Assembly: GCA_046293075.1 (NCBI GenBank)
Contig: JBKBPL010000014.1
Location: 36,214 to 100,213, forward strand
Direction: 5' to 3'
Origin: Ga0077530 sp046293075
GTDB lineage: Bacteria > Pseudomonadota > Alphaproteobacteria > Rhizobiales > Hyphomicrobiaceae
DNA: 64,000 bases
In this document: positions 1 through 8,729 of the stretch, piece after piece
Numbering within the stretch: position 1 is the stretch's first letter
How the letters are laid out: every line of letters starts with the position of its first letter
Notes under the pieces: model-generated
Database searches by the model: none
What the model was told of the DNA's origin: nothing
The model's input: the letters and a program-made list of their open reading frames with translations, nothing else
Program-made: the position numbers and the translations under genes

Positions 1-1
1 G

Positions 2-97
2 CTGATCGCCTACCTCAACGCATTTGGTCTCTTCACGACGGCCTGCGCCCTGACGCTCCCGCTGATCCTGCTCATGCGCTCGAAGCCGTCCAAATAG
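2..97 (+). CDS. C-terminal tail of a membrane transporter (partial)
   Basis: Only the last 31 codons and the TAG stop are inside the window; the 5' part lies upstream. The visible residues form one long hydrophobic helix (ending LPLILLMRSKPSK) with a short basic cytoplasmic tail. This is how the last transmembrane segment of major-facilitator drug exporters of the DHA2/EmrB type looks. The family call is an inference from one helix and could be wrong; that it is a membrane protein is well supported. About 200 bases without a gene separate it from the next coding region. Confidence 0.5.
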   Translation: MIAYLNAFGLFTTACALTLPLILLMRSKPSK

Positions 98-297
98 CTC
101 CACCGGCCCGGCGAATCAGTTTTCCCACAGCGTCTGCACCCACGCCTCGATGCCGTTATCGAATGGCGCTATTCTGCACCCAAGCCGTGCGACGATAGCG
201 GACCGCCTTTACGGCCGATTGTGCGCGTGCACACACTGGCCGGTGAGAGGATGACGAGGGGAGTTGGGTTGGTTCGCGTCAGGCAGGAGTGGGGGCG

Positions 298-2238
298 ATG
301 TCCTACAGAGGCGACGATCTCGATCTCAAGGTTCCGCCCGGCCGTCTGCGCGGCGGCATCGGTGCCGGCGATGCCACCCTCTGGGTCGACGAGACGGTGC
401 TCGCCTGCTGCAACAACGCCTTCGACCTGGCCCTCGCCTACGGTGCTGCCGAGGTCCGGCTCGCGCACCTCGTCCACGCGCTCACCCGCGTCGATGCCGC
501 CGTCCGCATTCTCGAGCAACGCGCCATCAGCACTGCCCGGCTGCGCCACGAGAGCGCCGCGCTGATCGTCAACGAGAGCCCGGTGCCGCTCACCGGCGAT
601 CGCACGCCGCCGCGCCGCTCGACCGAGCTCGAGGACGTCCTGCGCCGCGCCGTCGATGCAGCCCGGCGTCGTGGCGCGGCCGCCGGTGTCGAGGATGTAC
701 TGCACGCTCTGCTCATGGGCCACCGCGCCGATCCCGCCGTGGACCTTCTGAGGCGGATGGCCCCCGAGCTCCGCGCCGAGAGCGCGCTCCAGGCTTATCC
801 GGCGGCGCGCCTCGAGCTGATCGAGGACACGCTGCGCGGCATCCATGCCGAGCTTGCCGGCGACCGCAAGCTGCTCTCCGACCTCGTACGCGATCTTCAG
901 CGCGAGGTCGCCAGTCAACGCGGCGACAGCGCAAGTCTTTCAACTGCACTCCGCGAGCGTCTCGCCGAGCTGGAGCGGCACCTCCGCGCCACGCCGCAAA
1001 TCGCGGAGAAGCTGCAGTCCATCGATCAGGCCGTGCAGGGCACGATGGGCGAGGGCGTCCGCACGTGGACGGCCATCGAGCAACGTCTGGAGAGCCTCGA
1101 AACCGCCGTCCGCGCCGCCGATCTTCTCGAACCGCTCGCGAAACGGCTGGCCCTCGTCGAGCAGGCGCTGCAGGAGCGCGGGAGCGACACCGTTCGCAGC
1201 TGGGTCGCGCTCGCCGATCGCGTGCAGTCCCTCGAGAAGCTCTATCAAGCCGGCTCGAGCGAAGCGATTCGCCAGTGGAGCACCCTCACGCAAGGCAATG
1301 CCGAGATCCTGAAGTCGCTCGCTCAGCAGCAGTCGGCCCCGATCGACGGCGGCGCGCTCGCGGAGCGGCTGGAGTTGATCGAGCGCACGGTCCGCAGTGC
1401 GCTCGGCGATGCCGTACGCTCGAACACCTTGCTCGCCGACCGCGTCGGCGGCGTCGAACGCGTCATCGGCACGCGCAACGACACGCAATCGGCCATGCAC
1501 CTCGACGAGCGTCTCCGCGCACTCGAGAGCGCCCTCGATGGCCGGACACGCGAGACCGGCGGGCGCTGGCTCGAGCTGGTCGATCGCCTGACCTCCATCG
1601 AGGGGCGCATCAGCGGCATTGCCCAAGCGTCGGCAGGCGCTGCGCCACCAACAGCCGAAGACATCACAAGACCCGTCGTCGGCTATCTCGCATCGGTCGC
1701 CGATGCTGCGGCCGCGCGTGACGTCAGCCACGCGCGCGCCATGGCCGAGATCGGCGGCCGCGTCGCTGCGCTCGAGCACGTCGTCCAGGCCAACAATGCC
1801 GCGGTCCATGCCGCTGCCCGCGTCTATGACCGCAATACCGACGAGCTGCACGAGGGGTTCATGCGGTTGAGCGAGAACCAGCACACGCTCGCCTCTGCCA
1901 TAGGCGACTGGCGAGACGACAGTACCACGGAGCTGCGCCGCATCGCCGGCAGCCTCGACCGCCTCAAGGCTGTCGAGGCGCGCCTCGAGAGCCTCAGCCG
2001 CTACTTCACCGCCGCGTCTGTCCGCAACGTGCCCGCATCCGCCGAAACCTACACGCCGCCCGAGAAGCCGGCCGCGGAGCCCAAGCATGGCACGCCGCTT
2101 CCCAGCATCGCCGGCTTCCGGCGCTGGCTGTTCGGGAGCAGCGACGTGCGCCGGGCCACTGCCAACACCGATCCGCGCTGGCAGCGCCTGCGTGACGAGA
2201 TCCGCACCGCCGCCGAACGCCTGCGCAAGCGCTCGTAG
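298..2238 (+). CDS. Clp N-terminal-like domain protein with long coiled coil, unknown function
   Basis: This 646-residue protein is not recognised as a named gene. Residues about 25-150 resemble the double four-helix repeat of the Clp N-terminal (substrate/adaptor binding) domain, with phrases such as AEVRLAHLVHAL and GVEDVLHALL in the two halves. No AAA+ ATPase module follows. The rest (about 160-600) is helical coiled coil with a loosely repeated motif in which a Trp or similar residue precedes a leucine-rich RLxxLE segment. The C-terminus is basic. I chose the ATG at 298 because AGGAG lies 8 bases upstream; a GTG three codons earlier is possible. A scaffold or adaptor role is only inference. 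Confidence 0.7.
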   Translation: MSYRGDDLDLKVPPGRLRGGIGAGDATLWVDETVLACCNNAFDLALAYGAAEVRLAHLVHALTRVDAAVRILEQRAISTARLRHESAALIVNESPVPLTGDRTPPRRSTELEDVLRRAVDAARRRGAAAGVEDVLHALLMGHRADPAVDLLRRMAPELRAESALQAYPAARLELIEDTLRGIHAELAGDRKLLSDLVRDLQREVASQRGDSASLSTALRERLAELERHLRATPQIAEKLQSIDQAVQGTMGEGVRTWTAIEQRLESLETAVRAADLLEPLAKRLALVEQALQERGSDTVRSWVALADRVQSLEKLYQAGSSEAIRQWSTLTQGNAEILKSLAQQQSAPIDGGALAERLELIERTVRSALGDAVRSNTLLADRVGGVERVIGTRNDTQSAMHLDERLRALESALDGRTRETGGRWLELVDRLTSIEGRISGIAQASAGAAPPTAEDITRPVVGYLASVADAAAARDVSHARAMAEIGGRVAALEHVVQANNAAVHAAARVYDRNTDELHEGFMRLSENQHTLASAIGDWRDDSTTELRRIAGSLDRLKAVEARLESLSRYFTAASVRNVPASAETYTPPEKPAAEPKHGTPLPSIAGFRRWLFGSSDVRRATANTDPRWQRLRDEIRTAAERLRKRS

Positions 2239-2261
2239 TCGCGGGCGTGTGTGGCTTGGCT

Positions 2262-2360
2262 CTATCCCCCTCCCCCGCACAAGGAGGACGGATGGGGGAG
2301 CCCCAACGCGCATGGTCTGCGATCCCTCTCCTGGCTCCCGGCAGAGGCAGGGAAACGGGG
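2262..2360. repeat. Degenerate copy of the CCCTCTCCCC palindromic repeat
   Basis: The gap between two genes carries two C-rich/G-rich inverted arms (CCCCCTCCCCC with GGGGGAG, then CCCTCTCCTGG with GGCAGAGGCAGGG). These are in the style of the better-conserved elements at 5019, 7537 and 46373. Identity to those copies is partial, so membership of the family is uncertain. Confidence 0.35.
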
Positions 2361-2444
2361 CGATTGCGCGCCCCGCCTCTTGCCGGTGCTCCCGCGCTGT
2401 GCTGCTGTCCGCACCACAAGAGCATCACTCCCGGAGGACGCCCC

Positions 2445-3797
2445 ATGAATCTCTCGTTCATGCTCAAGGAGCGCGCCGCGCTAGGCAAGCCCGTGCGGAT
2501 CGGCCAGATCGGGGCCGGCAAGTTCGGCACCATGCACCTCGCACAAGTGCGCCTGACAACGGGCATGCATCTCGTCGGCCTCGCCGATCTGCTTCCCGAC
2601 CGCGCCAGGAGCCGCATGATCGAGGTCGGCTGGCCGGCCGAGCAGGCCGGCGCCAAGTCGCTCGGCGATGCGCTCAAGTCCGGCGCAACGCACGTCACCG
2701 ACGACGCCATGGCGCTTATTACCTGCCCCGACATCGACGTCATCGTGGAAGCCACGGGCGATCCGGCAACCGGCATCAGGCTCTGCCTCGCCGCCATCGC
2801 CCACGGCAAGCACATCGTGATGGTGAACGTCGAAGCCGACAGCGTCGCAGGGCCATTGCTCGCGCAGAAGGCGCGCGCCGCCGGCGTCGTCTATTCGCTG
2901 GCCTGGGGCGACCAGCCCGCCCTCGTCTGCGAGCACGTCGACTGGGCGCGCACGTGCGGCTTCGAGGTCGTCGCCGCCGGCAAAGGCACGCGCTACCACC
3001 CGACCTACCACCAGTCGAACCCCGACACGGTCTGGGACATTCTCTCGACGTATCTCAAGATCGAGGATCGCCGGCACATCAATCCGAAGATGTTCAACTC
3101 GTTCATCGACGGCACGAAGTCGGGCATCGAGATGACCGCCATCTGCAATGCCACGGGCCTCGTGCCGCAGACGGACGGGCTGGCCTTCCCGCCGGCCTCC
3201 CGCTTCGAGCTCGCCGAGGTCTGCAAGCCGAGGAGCGATGGCGGCACGCTTGAAAAGAAGGGCGTCACCGAGGTCGTCTCGTCGATCACGCGCGACAACA
3301 AGGATGTCCCGCACAATCTTGTCATGGGCACGTACGTCGTGATCACATCGGAGAGCGCCTACACGCAGTCATGCTTCAGGGAATACTCCATGCTACCCGA
3401 CCGCAGCGGCAGGTATGCGGCCCTCTATCGCCCGACGCACATGATCGGCCTCGAGCTCGGCCTCTCGATCGCCTCGGCTGCGCTGCGCAAGGAGCCGACC
3501 GGCTCGCCCTTCTGCTTCAACTCCGATGTCGTCGCGACGGCGAAGCGCGATCTCAAGAAGGGCGAAGTGCTCGATGGCGAAGGCGGATTCTGCGTCTGGG
3601 GCAAGCAGACGCCGGCCGAGATCTCGCTCAAGGAGGGCTATCTGCCGCTCGGCCTCGCGCACAAGGTCCCGTTGAAGCGCGACATCGAGGTCGGCGAGCG
3701 AATCAAGTGGGACGATGTCGCTTACGATGCAACCGACGATGCAGTGCGCGTCCGCCGCGAGATGGAGGCGGTGTTCGGCCGGCGGAATGTGGCGTAG
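2445..3797 (+). CDS. NAD(P)-dependent homoserine-dehydrogenase-like oxidoreductase with C-terminal SAF domain
   Basis: 450 residues. The N-terminus has a Rossmann nucleotide-binding motif (IGQIGAGKFG, about residues 20-29) and a DIDVIVEATGDP segment typical of Gfo/Idh and homoserine dehydrogenase folds. The last 100 residues form a SAF domain (KKGEVLDGEGG, then IEVGERIKWDDV). The combination matches COG4091, predicted homoserine-dehydrogenase-like enzymes, several of which act in sugar-acid catabolism; the substrate cannot be read here. The ATG at 2445 follows GGAGG by 7 bases; the open frame further upstream runs through the repeat and is rejected. It stands alone between unrelated genes. 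Confidence 0.75.
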   Translation: MNLSFMLKERAALGKPVRIGQIGAGKFGTMHLAQVRLTTGMHLVGLADLLPDRARSRMIEVGWPAEQAGAKSLGDALKSGATHVTDDAMALITCPDIDVIVEATGDPATGIRLCLAAIAHGKHIVMVNVEADSVAGPLLAQKARAAGVVYSLAWGDQPALVCEHVDWARTCGFEVVAAGKGTRYHPTYHQSNPDTVWDILSTYLKIEDRRHINPKMFNSFIDGTKSGIEMTAICNATGLVPQTDGLAFPPASRFELAEVCKPRSDGGTLEKKGVTEVVSSITRDNKDVPHNLVMGTYVVITSESAYTQSCFREYSMLPDRSGRYAALYRPTHMIGLELGLSIASAALRKEPTGSPFCFNSDVVATAKRDLKKGEVLDGEGGFCVWGKQTPAEISLKEGYLPLGLAHKVPLKRDIEVGERIKWDDVAYDATDDAVRVRREMEAVFGRRNVA

Positions 3798-3913
3798 TCC
3801 TGCACGAAATCACCTTCACAGATCAATTCTCGCACAGCTCTGCTTGAGAGTATGGGCGGGGGTCTTGAGAATGCGCTCAGGTATCACTGATTCCAGATGC
3901 GGAGTTCGCTCCG

Positions 3914-4714
3914 ATGGCCCGAAAGCCGACAGCAGCCGCGCAGGCTGCGCTTGATCAGGCGCAAAACCTGATCTATCGCGCCTGGGAAGCGGCGAGTGCG
4001 AAGAAGCGCATCGCGCTCGCGGAGAAGGCACTCGCGATCAGCCCGCTCTGCGCAGATGCCTACGTGCTTCTGGCCGAGCACGCGGAGCCCGGCTCGGACC
4101 TGGCACTCGATCTGTGGCGGCGTGGCGTCGATGCGGGTGGCAAGGCGATCGGCAAGGCCGGCTTCGACGAATATGCGGGCATGTTCTGGGGCTTCCTGGA
4201 GACGCGACCCTATATGCGGGCCCGTTTCGGCCTCGCCCGCACCCTGTGGTCACGCGGCATTTTGCATGAGGCCATCGATCACCTGCGCGGGATGCTGAGC
4301 CTCAACCCGAACGACAATCAGGGCGCCCGCTACACCCTCGCTGCGGTGCTCGTCGAGGCGGCGCGGGACGAGGAACTTGCTGTTCTGCTCAAGCAATATT
4401 CGGAGGATGCCTCGGCCGCCTGGGTCTGGACGGCGGCCCTGGCGGCATTTCGGCGATCAGGCGACAAGAAAGAGAGCCGCGCACGGCTAGCCGAGGCGCT
4501 CGACAACAACCCATACGTGCCGGCCTACATTCTTGGCACGAAACGGGTACCGAAGCGGGTGCCACCCTACTACAGCCCCGGCGAGGACGACGAAGCGATT
4601 GTCTATGCGCTGGACTTCCTCACCGGATGGACACTTTCACCCGGCGCGATCGATTGGCTGCGATCGCAGGTGCCTGCGAAGAAGCCCGCGAGGCGTCCAC
4701 CGCGGCAGCAGTAG
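3914..4714 (+). CDS. Tetratricopeptide-like repeat protein, unknown function
   Basis: 266 residues with no signal peptide. Helical-hairpin repeats are visible: residues about 30-60 (KRIALAEKALAISPLCADAY), 105-145 (LWSRGILHEAIDHLRGMLSL) and 150-200. They carry the small-residue and Ala/Pro spacing of tetratricopeptide repeats. The Pro/Lys/Arg-rich tail (about 250-266) is probably disordered. Proteins of this shape are widespread in alphaproteobacteria as cytoplasmic binding scaffolds; no enzymatic motif is seen. It converges with uvrB, with a hairpin between the two stops. Confidence 0.65.
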   Translation: MARKPTAAAQAALDQAQNLIYRAWEAASAKKRIALAEKALAISPLCADAYVLLAEHAEPGSDLALDLWRRGVDAGGKAIGKAGFDEYAGMFWGFLETRPYMRARFGLARTLWSRGILHEAIDHLRGMLSLNPNDNQGARYTLAAVLVEAARDEELAVLLKQYSEDASAAWVWTAALAAFRRSGDKKESRARLAEALDNNPYVPAYILGTKRVPKRVPPYYSPGEDDEAIVYALDFLTGWTLSPGAIDWLRSQVPAKKPARRPPRQQ

Positions 4715-4769
4715 CGCCGCACGTCATCCGCCGTAAGCGAAGGCTCCATCGGCGTCACCCCCGGGGGCT

Positions 4770-4786
4770 GAGGGCCGCAGGCCCTC
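4770..4786. terminator. Hairpin between convergent genes
   Basis: A perfect 7-bp stem (GAGGGCC / GGCCCTC) with a GCA loop lies between the stop of the TPR gene and the uvrB stop on the other strand. There is no T-tract, so intrinsic termination is plausible but unproven; it could serve both strands. Confidence 0.4.
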
Positions 4787-4791
4787 GTACG

Positions 4792-7700
4792 TCACATCCC
4801 CGGCCGCCCGGTCTTGCGTGGACGTCCCCGCCGCCCTTTCTTCTCGGACTTCGACGGCACATCGACGGTGCGCGGGGGCTTCGGCGGGGCCACCCGGCCA
4901 ACCGGCACTTCCGTCCGTCCGACCGTCATCTCGTCGAGCGTCGGCTTGCGCACGCGCGATGTGGACTGCGCGTAGGTGGGTTGTACCGGCTCGTACGCAT
5001 CCTTGATCCGCGACTGTGCCCTCTCCCCGTCCTTCTCGGTGAGAGGGCTAGGGTGAGGGGCGGCCTTAGATGCTGCGGCCTGCGGCCGCCCCTCACCNNN
5101 NNNNNNNTTCCCCGCGCGTGTGCCCCCCCCCCGCCCGGGGGGGTGCGTGGGGTGGGGGGGGGGGCGGCCTTGGCGGCGGCGGCCGCCCCCCCCCCCCCCC
5201 CCCGACCCTCTCCCCGCTTGCGGGGAGAGGGGGCAGCGAGAACATTCGCGTTCGCACCATACGTGCGTGCACCTTTGAAGCTGCCGGCGCGATCCTCCAC
5301 GTCGGACTGCCGCGCAAGCGGATCGTCGGCGATCACAAGCTCGGTCTCGCGCAGGCGCTTGATCTCGTCACGCAGCCGCGCCGCCGCCTCGAATTCGAGA
5401 TCGGCCGCCGCATCGCGCATGCGCCGCTCCATGTCCTCGATGACCTTCGCGAGGTTGTGCCCGACGAGCGGCGCATCGGCGAGGCCGATGTCCACCGTCA
5501 CATGATCCTGTTCGTACACCGACGCCATGGCATCGCCGATCGACTTGCGCACACTCTCCGGCGTGATGTTGTTCGCCGCATTCCACGCGAGCTGCTTCTC
5601 GCGGCGCCGGTTCGTCTCGCTGAGCGCGCGGTCCATCGAGCCCGTGATCTGGTCGGCATAGAGGATGACCCTGCCGTCGACGTTGCGTGCTGCGCGGCCG
5701 ATGGTCTGGATCAGCGATGTCTCCGAACGCAGGAAACCTTCCTTGTCCGCATCCAGGATCGCTACGAGCCCGCACTCGGGTATGTCCAGGCCCTCGCGCA
5801 ACAGGTTGATGCCGATCAGCACGTCGAAGGCGCCGAGCCGCAGGTCGCGGATGATCTCGATGCGTTCCAGCGTCTCGATGTCGGAGTGCATGTAGCGCAC
5901 GCGGATGCCGTTCTCATGCATGTACTCGGTGAGATCCTCGGCCATCCGCTTGGTCAGCACGGTCACCAGCGTGCGGTAGCCGGCGCGCGCGACGTGCCGC
6001 ACCTCGTCGAGGAGATCATCCACCTGCGACTTCGCCGGCCGCACCTCGACGACAGGATCGACCAGCCCGGTCGGCCGGATCACCTGCTCGACGAACGTGC
6101 CGCCCGACTGCTCCAGCTCCCAGTCGCCCGGCGTCGCCGACACATAAACGGTCTGCGGCCGCATGGCGTCCCATTCCTCGAAGCGCAGCGGCCGGTTGTC
6201 CATGCAGGAGGGCAGGCGGAAGCCGAATTCGGCAAGCGTCGCCTTGCGCCGGTAGTCGCCGCGGAACATGCCGCCGATCTGGGGCACCGTGACATGGCTT
6301 TCGTCGACGAAGACGAGCGCGTTGTCGGGCAGGTACTCGAACAGGGTCGGCGGCGGCTCGCCAGGGTTGCGGCCCGTCAGATAGCGTGAGTAGTTCTCGA
6401 TGCCGGCGCAGGAGCCCGTCGCCTCCATCATCTCGATATCGAACAGCGTGCGCTGCTCGAGCCGTTGCGCCTCGAGCAGCTTGCCGGCAGCGTACAGCTC
6501 TTCGAGACGCTGTTTCAGCTCCACCTTGATCGAGGCCACGGCCTGCTGCAGCGTCGGCTTCGGCGTCACGTAATGCGAGTTCGCGTAGACCTTCACGAGC
6601 TTCAGCTCGTCGGTCTTCTGTCCCGTGAGCGGATCGAACTCGGTGATCGCCTCGATCTCGTCGCCGAAGAGCGAGATGCGCCACGCGCGATCCTCCAAAT
6701 GCGCCGGGAAGAGTTCCACCGTGTCGCCGCGCACGCGGAAGGCCCCCCGCGCGAATGCCGCATCATTGCGCCGGTAATGCAGCGCCACGAGGTCGGCGAG
6801 GAGCTGGTCGCGCGAGAGCTGATCGCCGACCTGCACCTGCAGTGTCATCGCCGTATAGGTCTCGACCGAGCCGATACCGTAGATGCACGACACCGACGCC
6901 ACGATGATCACGTCATCGCGCTCGAGCAGTGCGCGCGTCGCGGCGTGTCGCATCCGATCGATCTGCTCGTTCACCGAGGCTTCCTTCTCGATGTACGTGT
7001 CGGTACGCGGCACGTACGCCTCAGGCTGGTAGTAATCGTAATACGAGACGAAGTACTCGACGGCGTTCGACGGGAAGAAGCTCCTGAACTCGCCGTAGAG
7101 CTGCGCCGCGAGCGTCTTGTTCGGCGCCAGGATCAGCGCGGGGCGCTGCGTCTCGGCGATCACGTGCGCCATGGTGAAGGTCTTGCCTGAGCCGGTAACA
7201 CCGAGCAGCACCTGGTTGCGCTCATGCTGGCCCACGCCCGCAACCAGCTCCGCGATCGCCTGCGGCTGGTCGCCGCGCGGCGCGAACTCGGACACAAGCT
7301 TGAAGGCAACGCCGCCCTCGGATTTCTCCGGCCGCTCCGGGCGATGCGGCATGAACATCGGCATGTTGCCGGCGACCAGCGGATGGGCGGCGATCATGGG
7401 CTGCTGCGCGAGCAGGGCCTTGGCGCGGTCCGAGCGCTCCTCCGGCCTGGCGAGCAGCGCGTTCAGCGTCGCTGAGGGCGAGAAGTCCTCCGGCCGCGGC
7501 TTCACCGAGCGGAGCGCGGGCAGGACCGGCGACGGTCCCCTCTCCCCGTCCTTCATCGGGAGAGGGTTGGGGTAGGGTGCGGCGTCGGTGGCTGCGACTT
7601 GCGGCCGCCCCTCACCGCGGCCCTCTCCCCGCAAGCGGCGAGAGGGGGGAGAAGGTATGAATGGCGCCTGCGGGGCCTCGCCGAATCCGGGCGTGCCGGC

Positions 7701-7817
7701 ACTGGTCTCCACGGGCGGCCCGACGGGCTTGCCCGAGCGCCCGCGCGATGGCCGTGGGCGCGGCGTCGTGTCGACGTCCCTCGGCGATTTCGGCGGTGAT
7801 GCGGGAGATTTGGCCAT
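4792..7817 (-). CDS. uvrB: UvrABC excinuclease subunit B, frame broken by an assembly gap
   Basis: UvrB is the damage-verifying helicase of nucleotide excision repair. The Walker A motif GVTGSGKT is at residues 206-213, the beta-hairpin YYDYYQPEAY follows, then the SVSCIYGIG, LVFVDESH and QTIGRAARN helicase motifs, and a C-terminal UVR motif (AAADLEFEAAARLRDEIKRL). The true C-terminus continues past the gap in another frame and ends GRPRKTGRPGM at 4792, as in other Hyphomicrobiales UvrB proteins. The apparent frameshift therefore comes from the 10-N gap and nearby low-complexity sequence, not from a real mutation. Two repeat-derived peptides are inserted, at about residues 54-97 and in the C-terminal linker. 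I chose the ATG at 7817 (MAKSPASPPK). Confidence 0.9.
5019..5233. repeat. Palindromic repeat element inside uvrB, interrupted by the gap
   Basis: It begins CCCTCTCCCCGTCCTT and ends GCTTGCGGGGAGAGGGG, with an internal inverted pair GTGAGGGGCGGCC / GGCCGCCCCTCAC. It is the same architecture as the copies at 7537-7650 and 46373-46492. Read in the uvrB frame its intact left half encodes a peptide (GRPQAAASKAAPHPSPL) nearly matching that of the N-terminal copy (GRPQVAATDAAPYPNPL). The middle has been replaced by Ns and homopolymers. Confidence 0.75.
5098..5207. other. Scaffold gap (10 Ns) with poly-C/poly-G artefact
   Basis: Positions 5098-5107 are N. The next 100 bases are almost only G and C, with C runs and G runs of more than ten bases. 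Nothing like this occurs elsewhere in the window, and in the two intact repeat copies the corresponding interval is only about 10 bases long. The most economical reading is a misassembled or poly-G-contaminated join across the repeat. Confidence 0.85.
7537..7650. repeat. Palindromic repeat element in frame within the uvrB N-terminal region
   Basis: An element of about 115 bases with terminal hairpin arms (CCCCTCTCCCCGTCC with CGGGAGAGGG; CCCTCTCCCCGCAAG with GAGAGGGG) and a central GC-rich inverted pair. It encodes UvrB residues about 54-97, a Pro/Gly/Arg-rich stretch lying before the conserved helicase core, where an insertion should be tolerated. Confidence 0.75.
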
Positions 7818-7953
7818 CGGCTGGAATATGGCGCCGCCTGCGGGGCGGCACAATGGCCGTCTCCTGCCAGCGGCCGGTCAGGAACCAGATCGAACAGCAG
7901 AATCGGGCGGGTCTGACAGGCGCGATCGCACGGCCCGATACGCGATCGAAACG

Positions 7954-8610
7954 CTAAAACTCCACCTCGAGCTCGATGATCTCCTCCGGCTCGGCAAGCG
8001 CGCCCTCGGTCCATTCCTGCACCAGCGGCCACGCGAAGATGGCCTCGCAGTAGGCATCAAGCCGCGGGTCCATCTCAACCGCATAGGTCCGGAAGCGCGT
8101 GCAGACGGGCGCGTACATGGCATCCGCAACGCTGAGCTTGTCGCCGAAAAGGTAGGGCCCGCCATACTTCTCGAGGCATTCCGCCCAGATCGTGCGGACC
8201 CGCTCCACGTCCGGCCGCGCGCCGGAGAAGATCTTGAACTTCTGGTGCCGGGCCTTGAGGTTCATCGGCAAGGCCGACCGCAGGTTGTAGAAGCCCGAAT
8301 GCATCTCGCCGGAAATCGAGCGGCAATGCGCGCGCGCCGCCCGGTCTGCCGGGTAGAGCCCGGCCTCCGGCGCCACCTCGTTCAGATATTCAGCGATCGC
8401 GAGCGTATCCCAGACCGTCACCCCATCGTGAACCAGCCGCGGCACAAGCACCGAGGGGGAGAGCAGCAACAGCTCCTGGCGGGTCTCCGGCGCATCGATA
8501 TCGACCCGCTCCTCCACCACGTCCAGCCCGGCCATCCGGCACAGGAGCCAGCCGCGCAGCGACCACGACGAGTAGTTTCTCGAGGAAATCGTCAGTCTTG
8601 CCTGCGCCAT
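7954..8610 (-). CDS. Glutathione S-transferase family protein
   Basis: 218 residues, the usual GST length. The N-terminal thioredoxin-like domain starts with SSRNYSSWSLRGW, a serine-type active-site region seen in YfcF/zeta-like bacterial GSTs. It contains the cis-Pro segment SVLVPRLVHDG, and WDTLAIAEYL matches the glutathione-contact ESxAI region. The all-helical C-terminal domain has the N-capping LSVADAMYAPV motif (about residues 160-170). The substrate is unknown; conjugation or reduction of electrophiles in the cytosol is expected. It lies upstream of uvrB on the same strand with a gap of about 130 bases, so co-transcription is possible. Confidence 0.8.
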   Translation of the reverse strand: MAQARLTISSRNYSSWSLRGWLLCRMAGLDVVEERVDIDAPETRQELLLLSPSVLVPRLVHDGVTVWDTLAIAEYLNEVAPEAGLYPADRAARAHCRSISGEMHSGFYNLRSALPMNLKARHQKFKIFSGARPDVERVRTIWAECLEKYGGPYLFGDKLSVADAMYAPVCTRFRTYAVEMDPRLDAYCEAIFAWPLVQEWTEGALAEPEEIIELEVEF

Positions 8611-8729
8611 CTCTGCAAACCTGTCCTGCGGCCACCGCCGCGCCGCACAATTTTGTTCTCGCGCCGCACAATAGACTGCCCTAGCTTTAAGGTCCCGCGC
8701 AAGCCCGTGCGACTAGGAGCCCGGTACCT

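Noticed and set aside
4926..5260. Long minus-strand tail of the uvrB frame rich in Gly/Pro/Ala, running through the Ns
   Set aside because: It reads poly-G/poly-C and an N gap and ends in a sequence unrelated to UvrB; the real C-terminus is in another frame ending at 4792.
5808..5821. TTGATGCCGATCAG inside uvrB, close to an FNR box
   Set aside because: One mismatch in the core and deep within a coding region; expected by chance.
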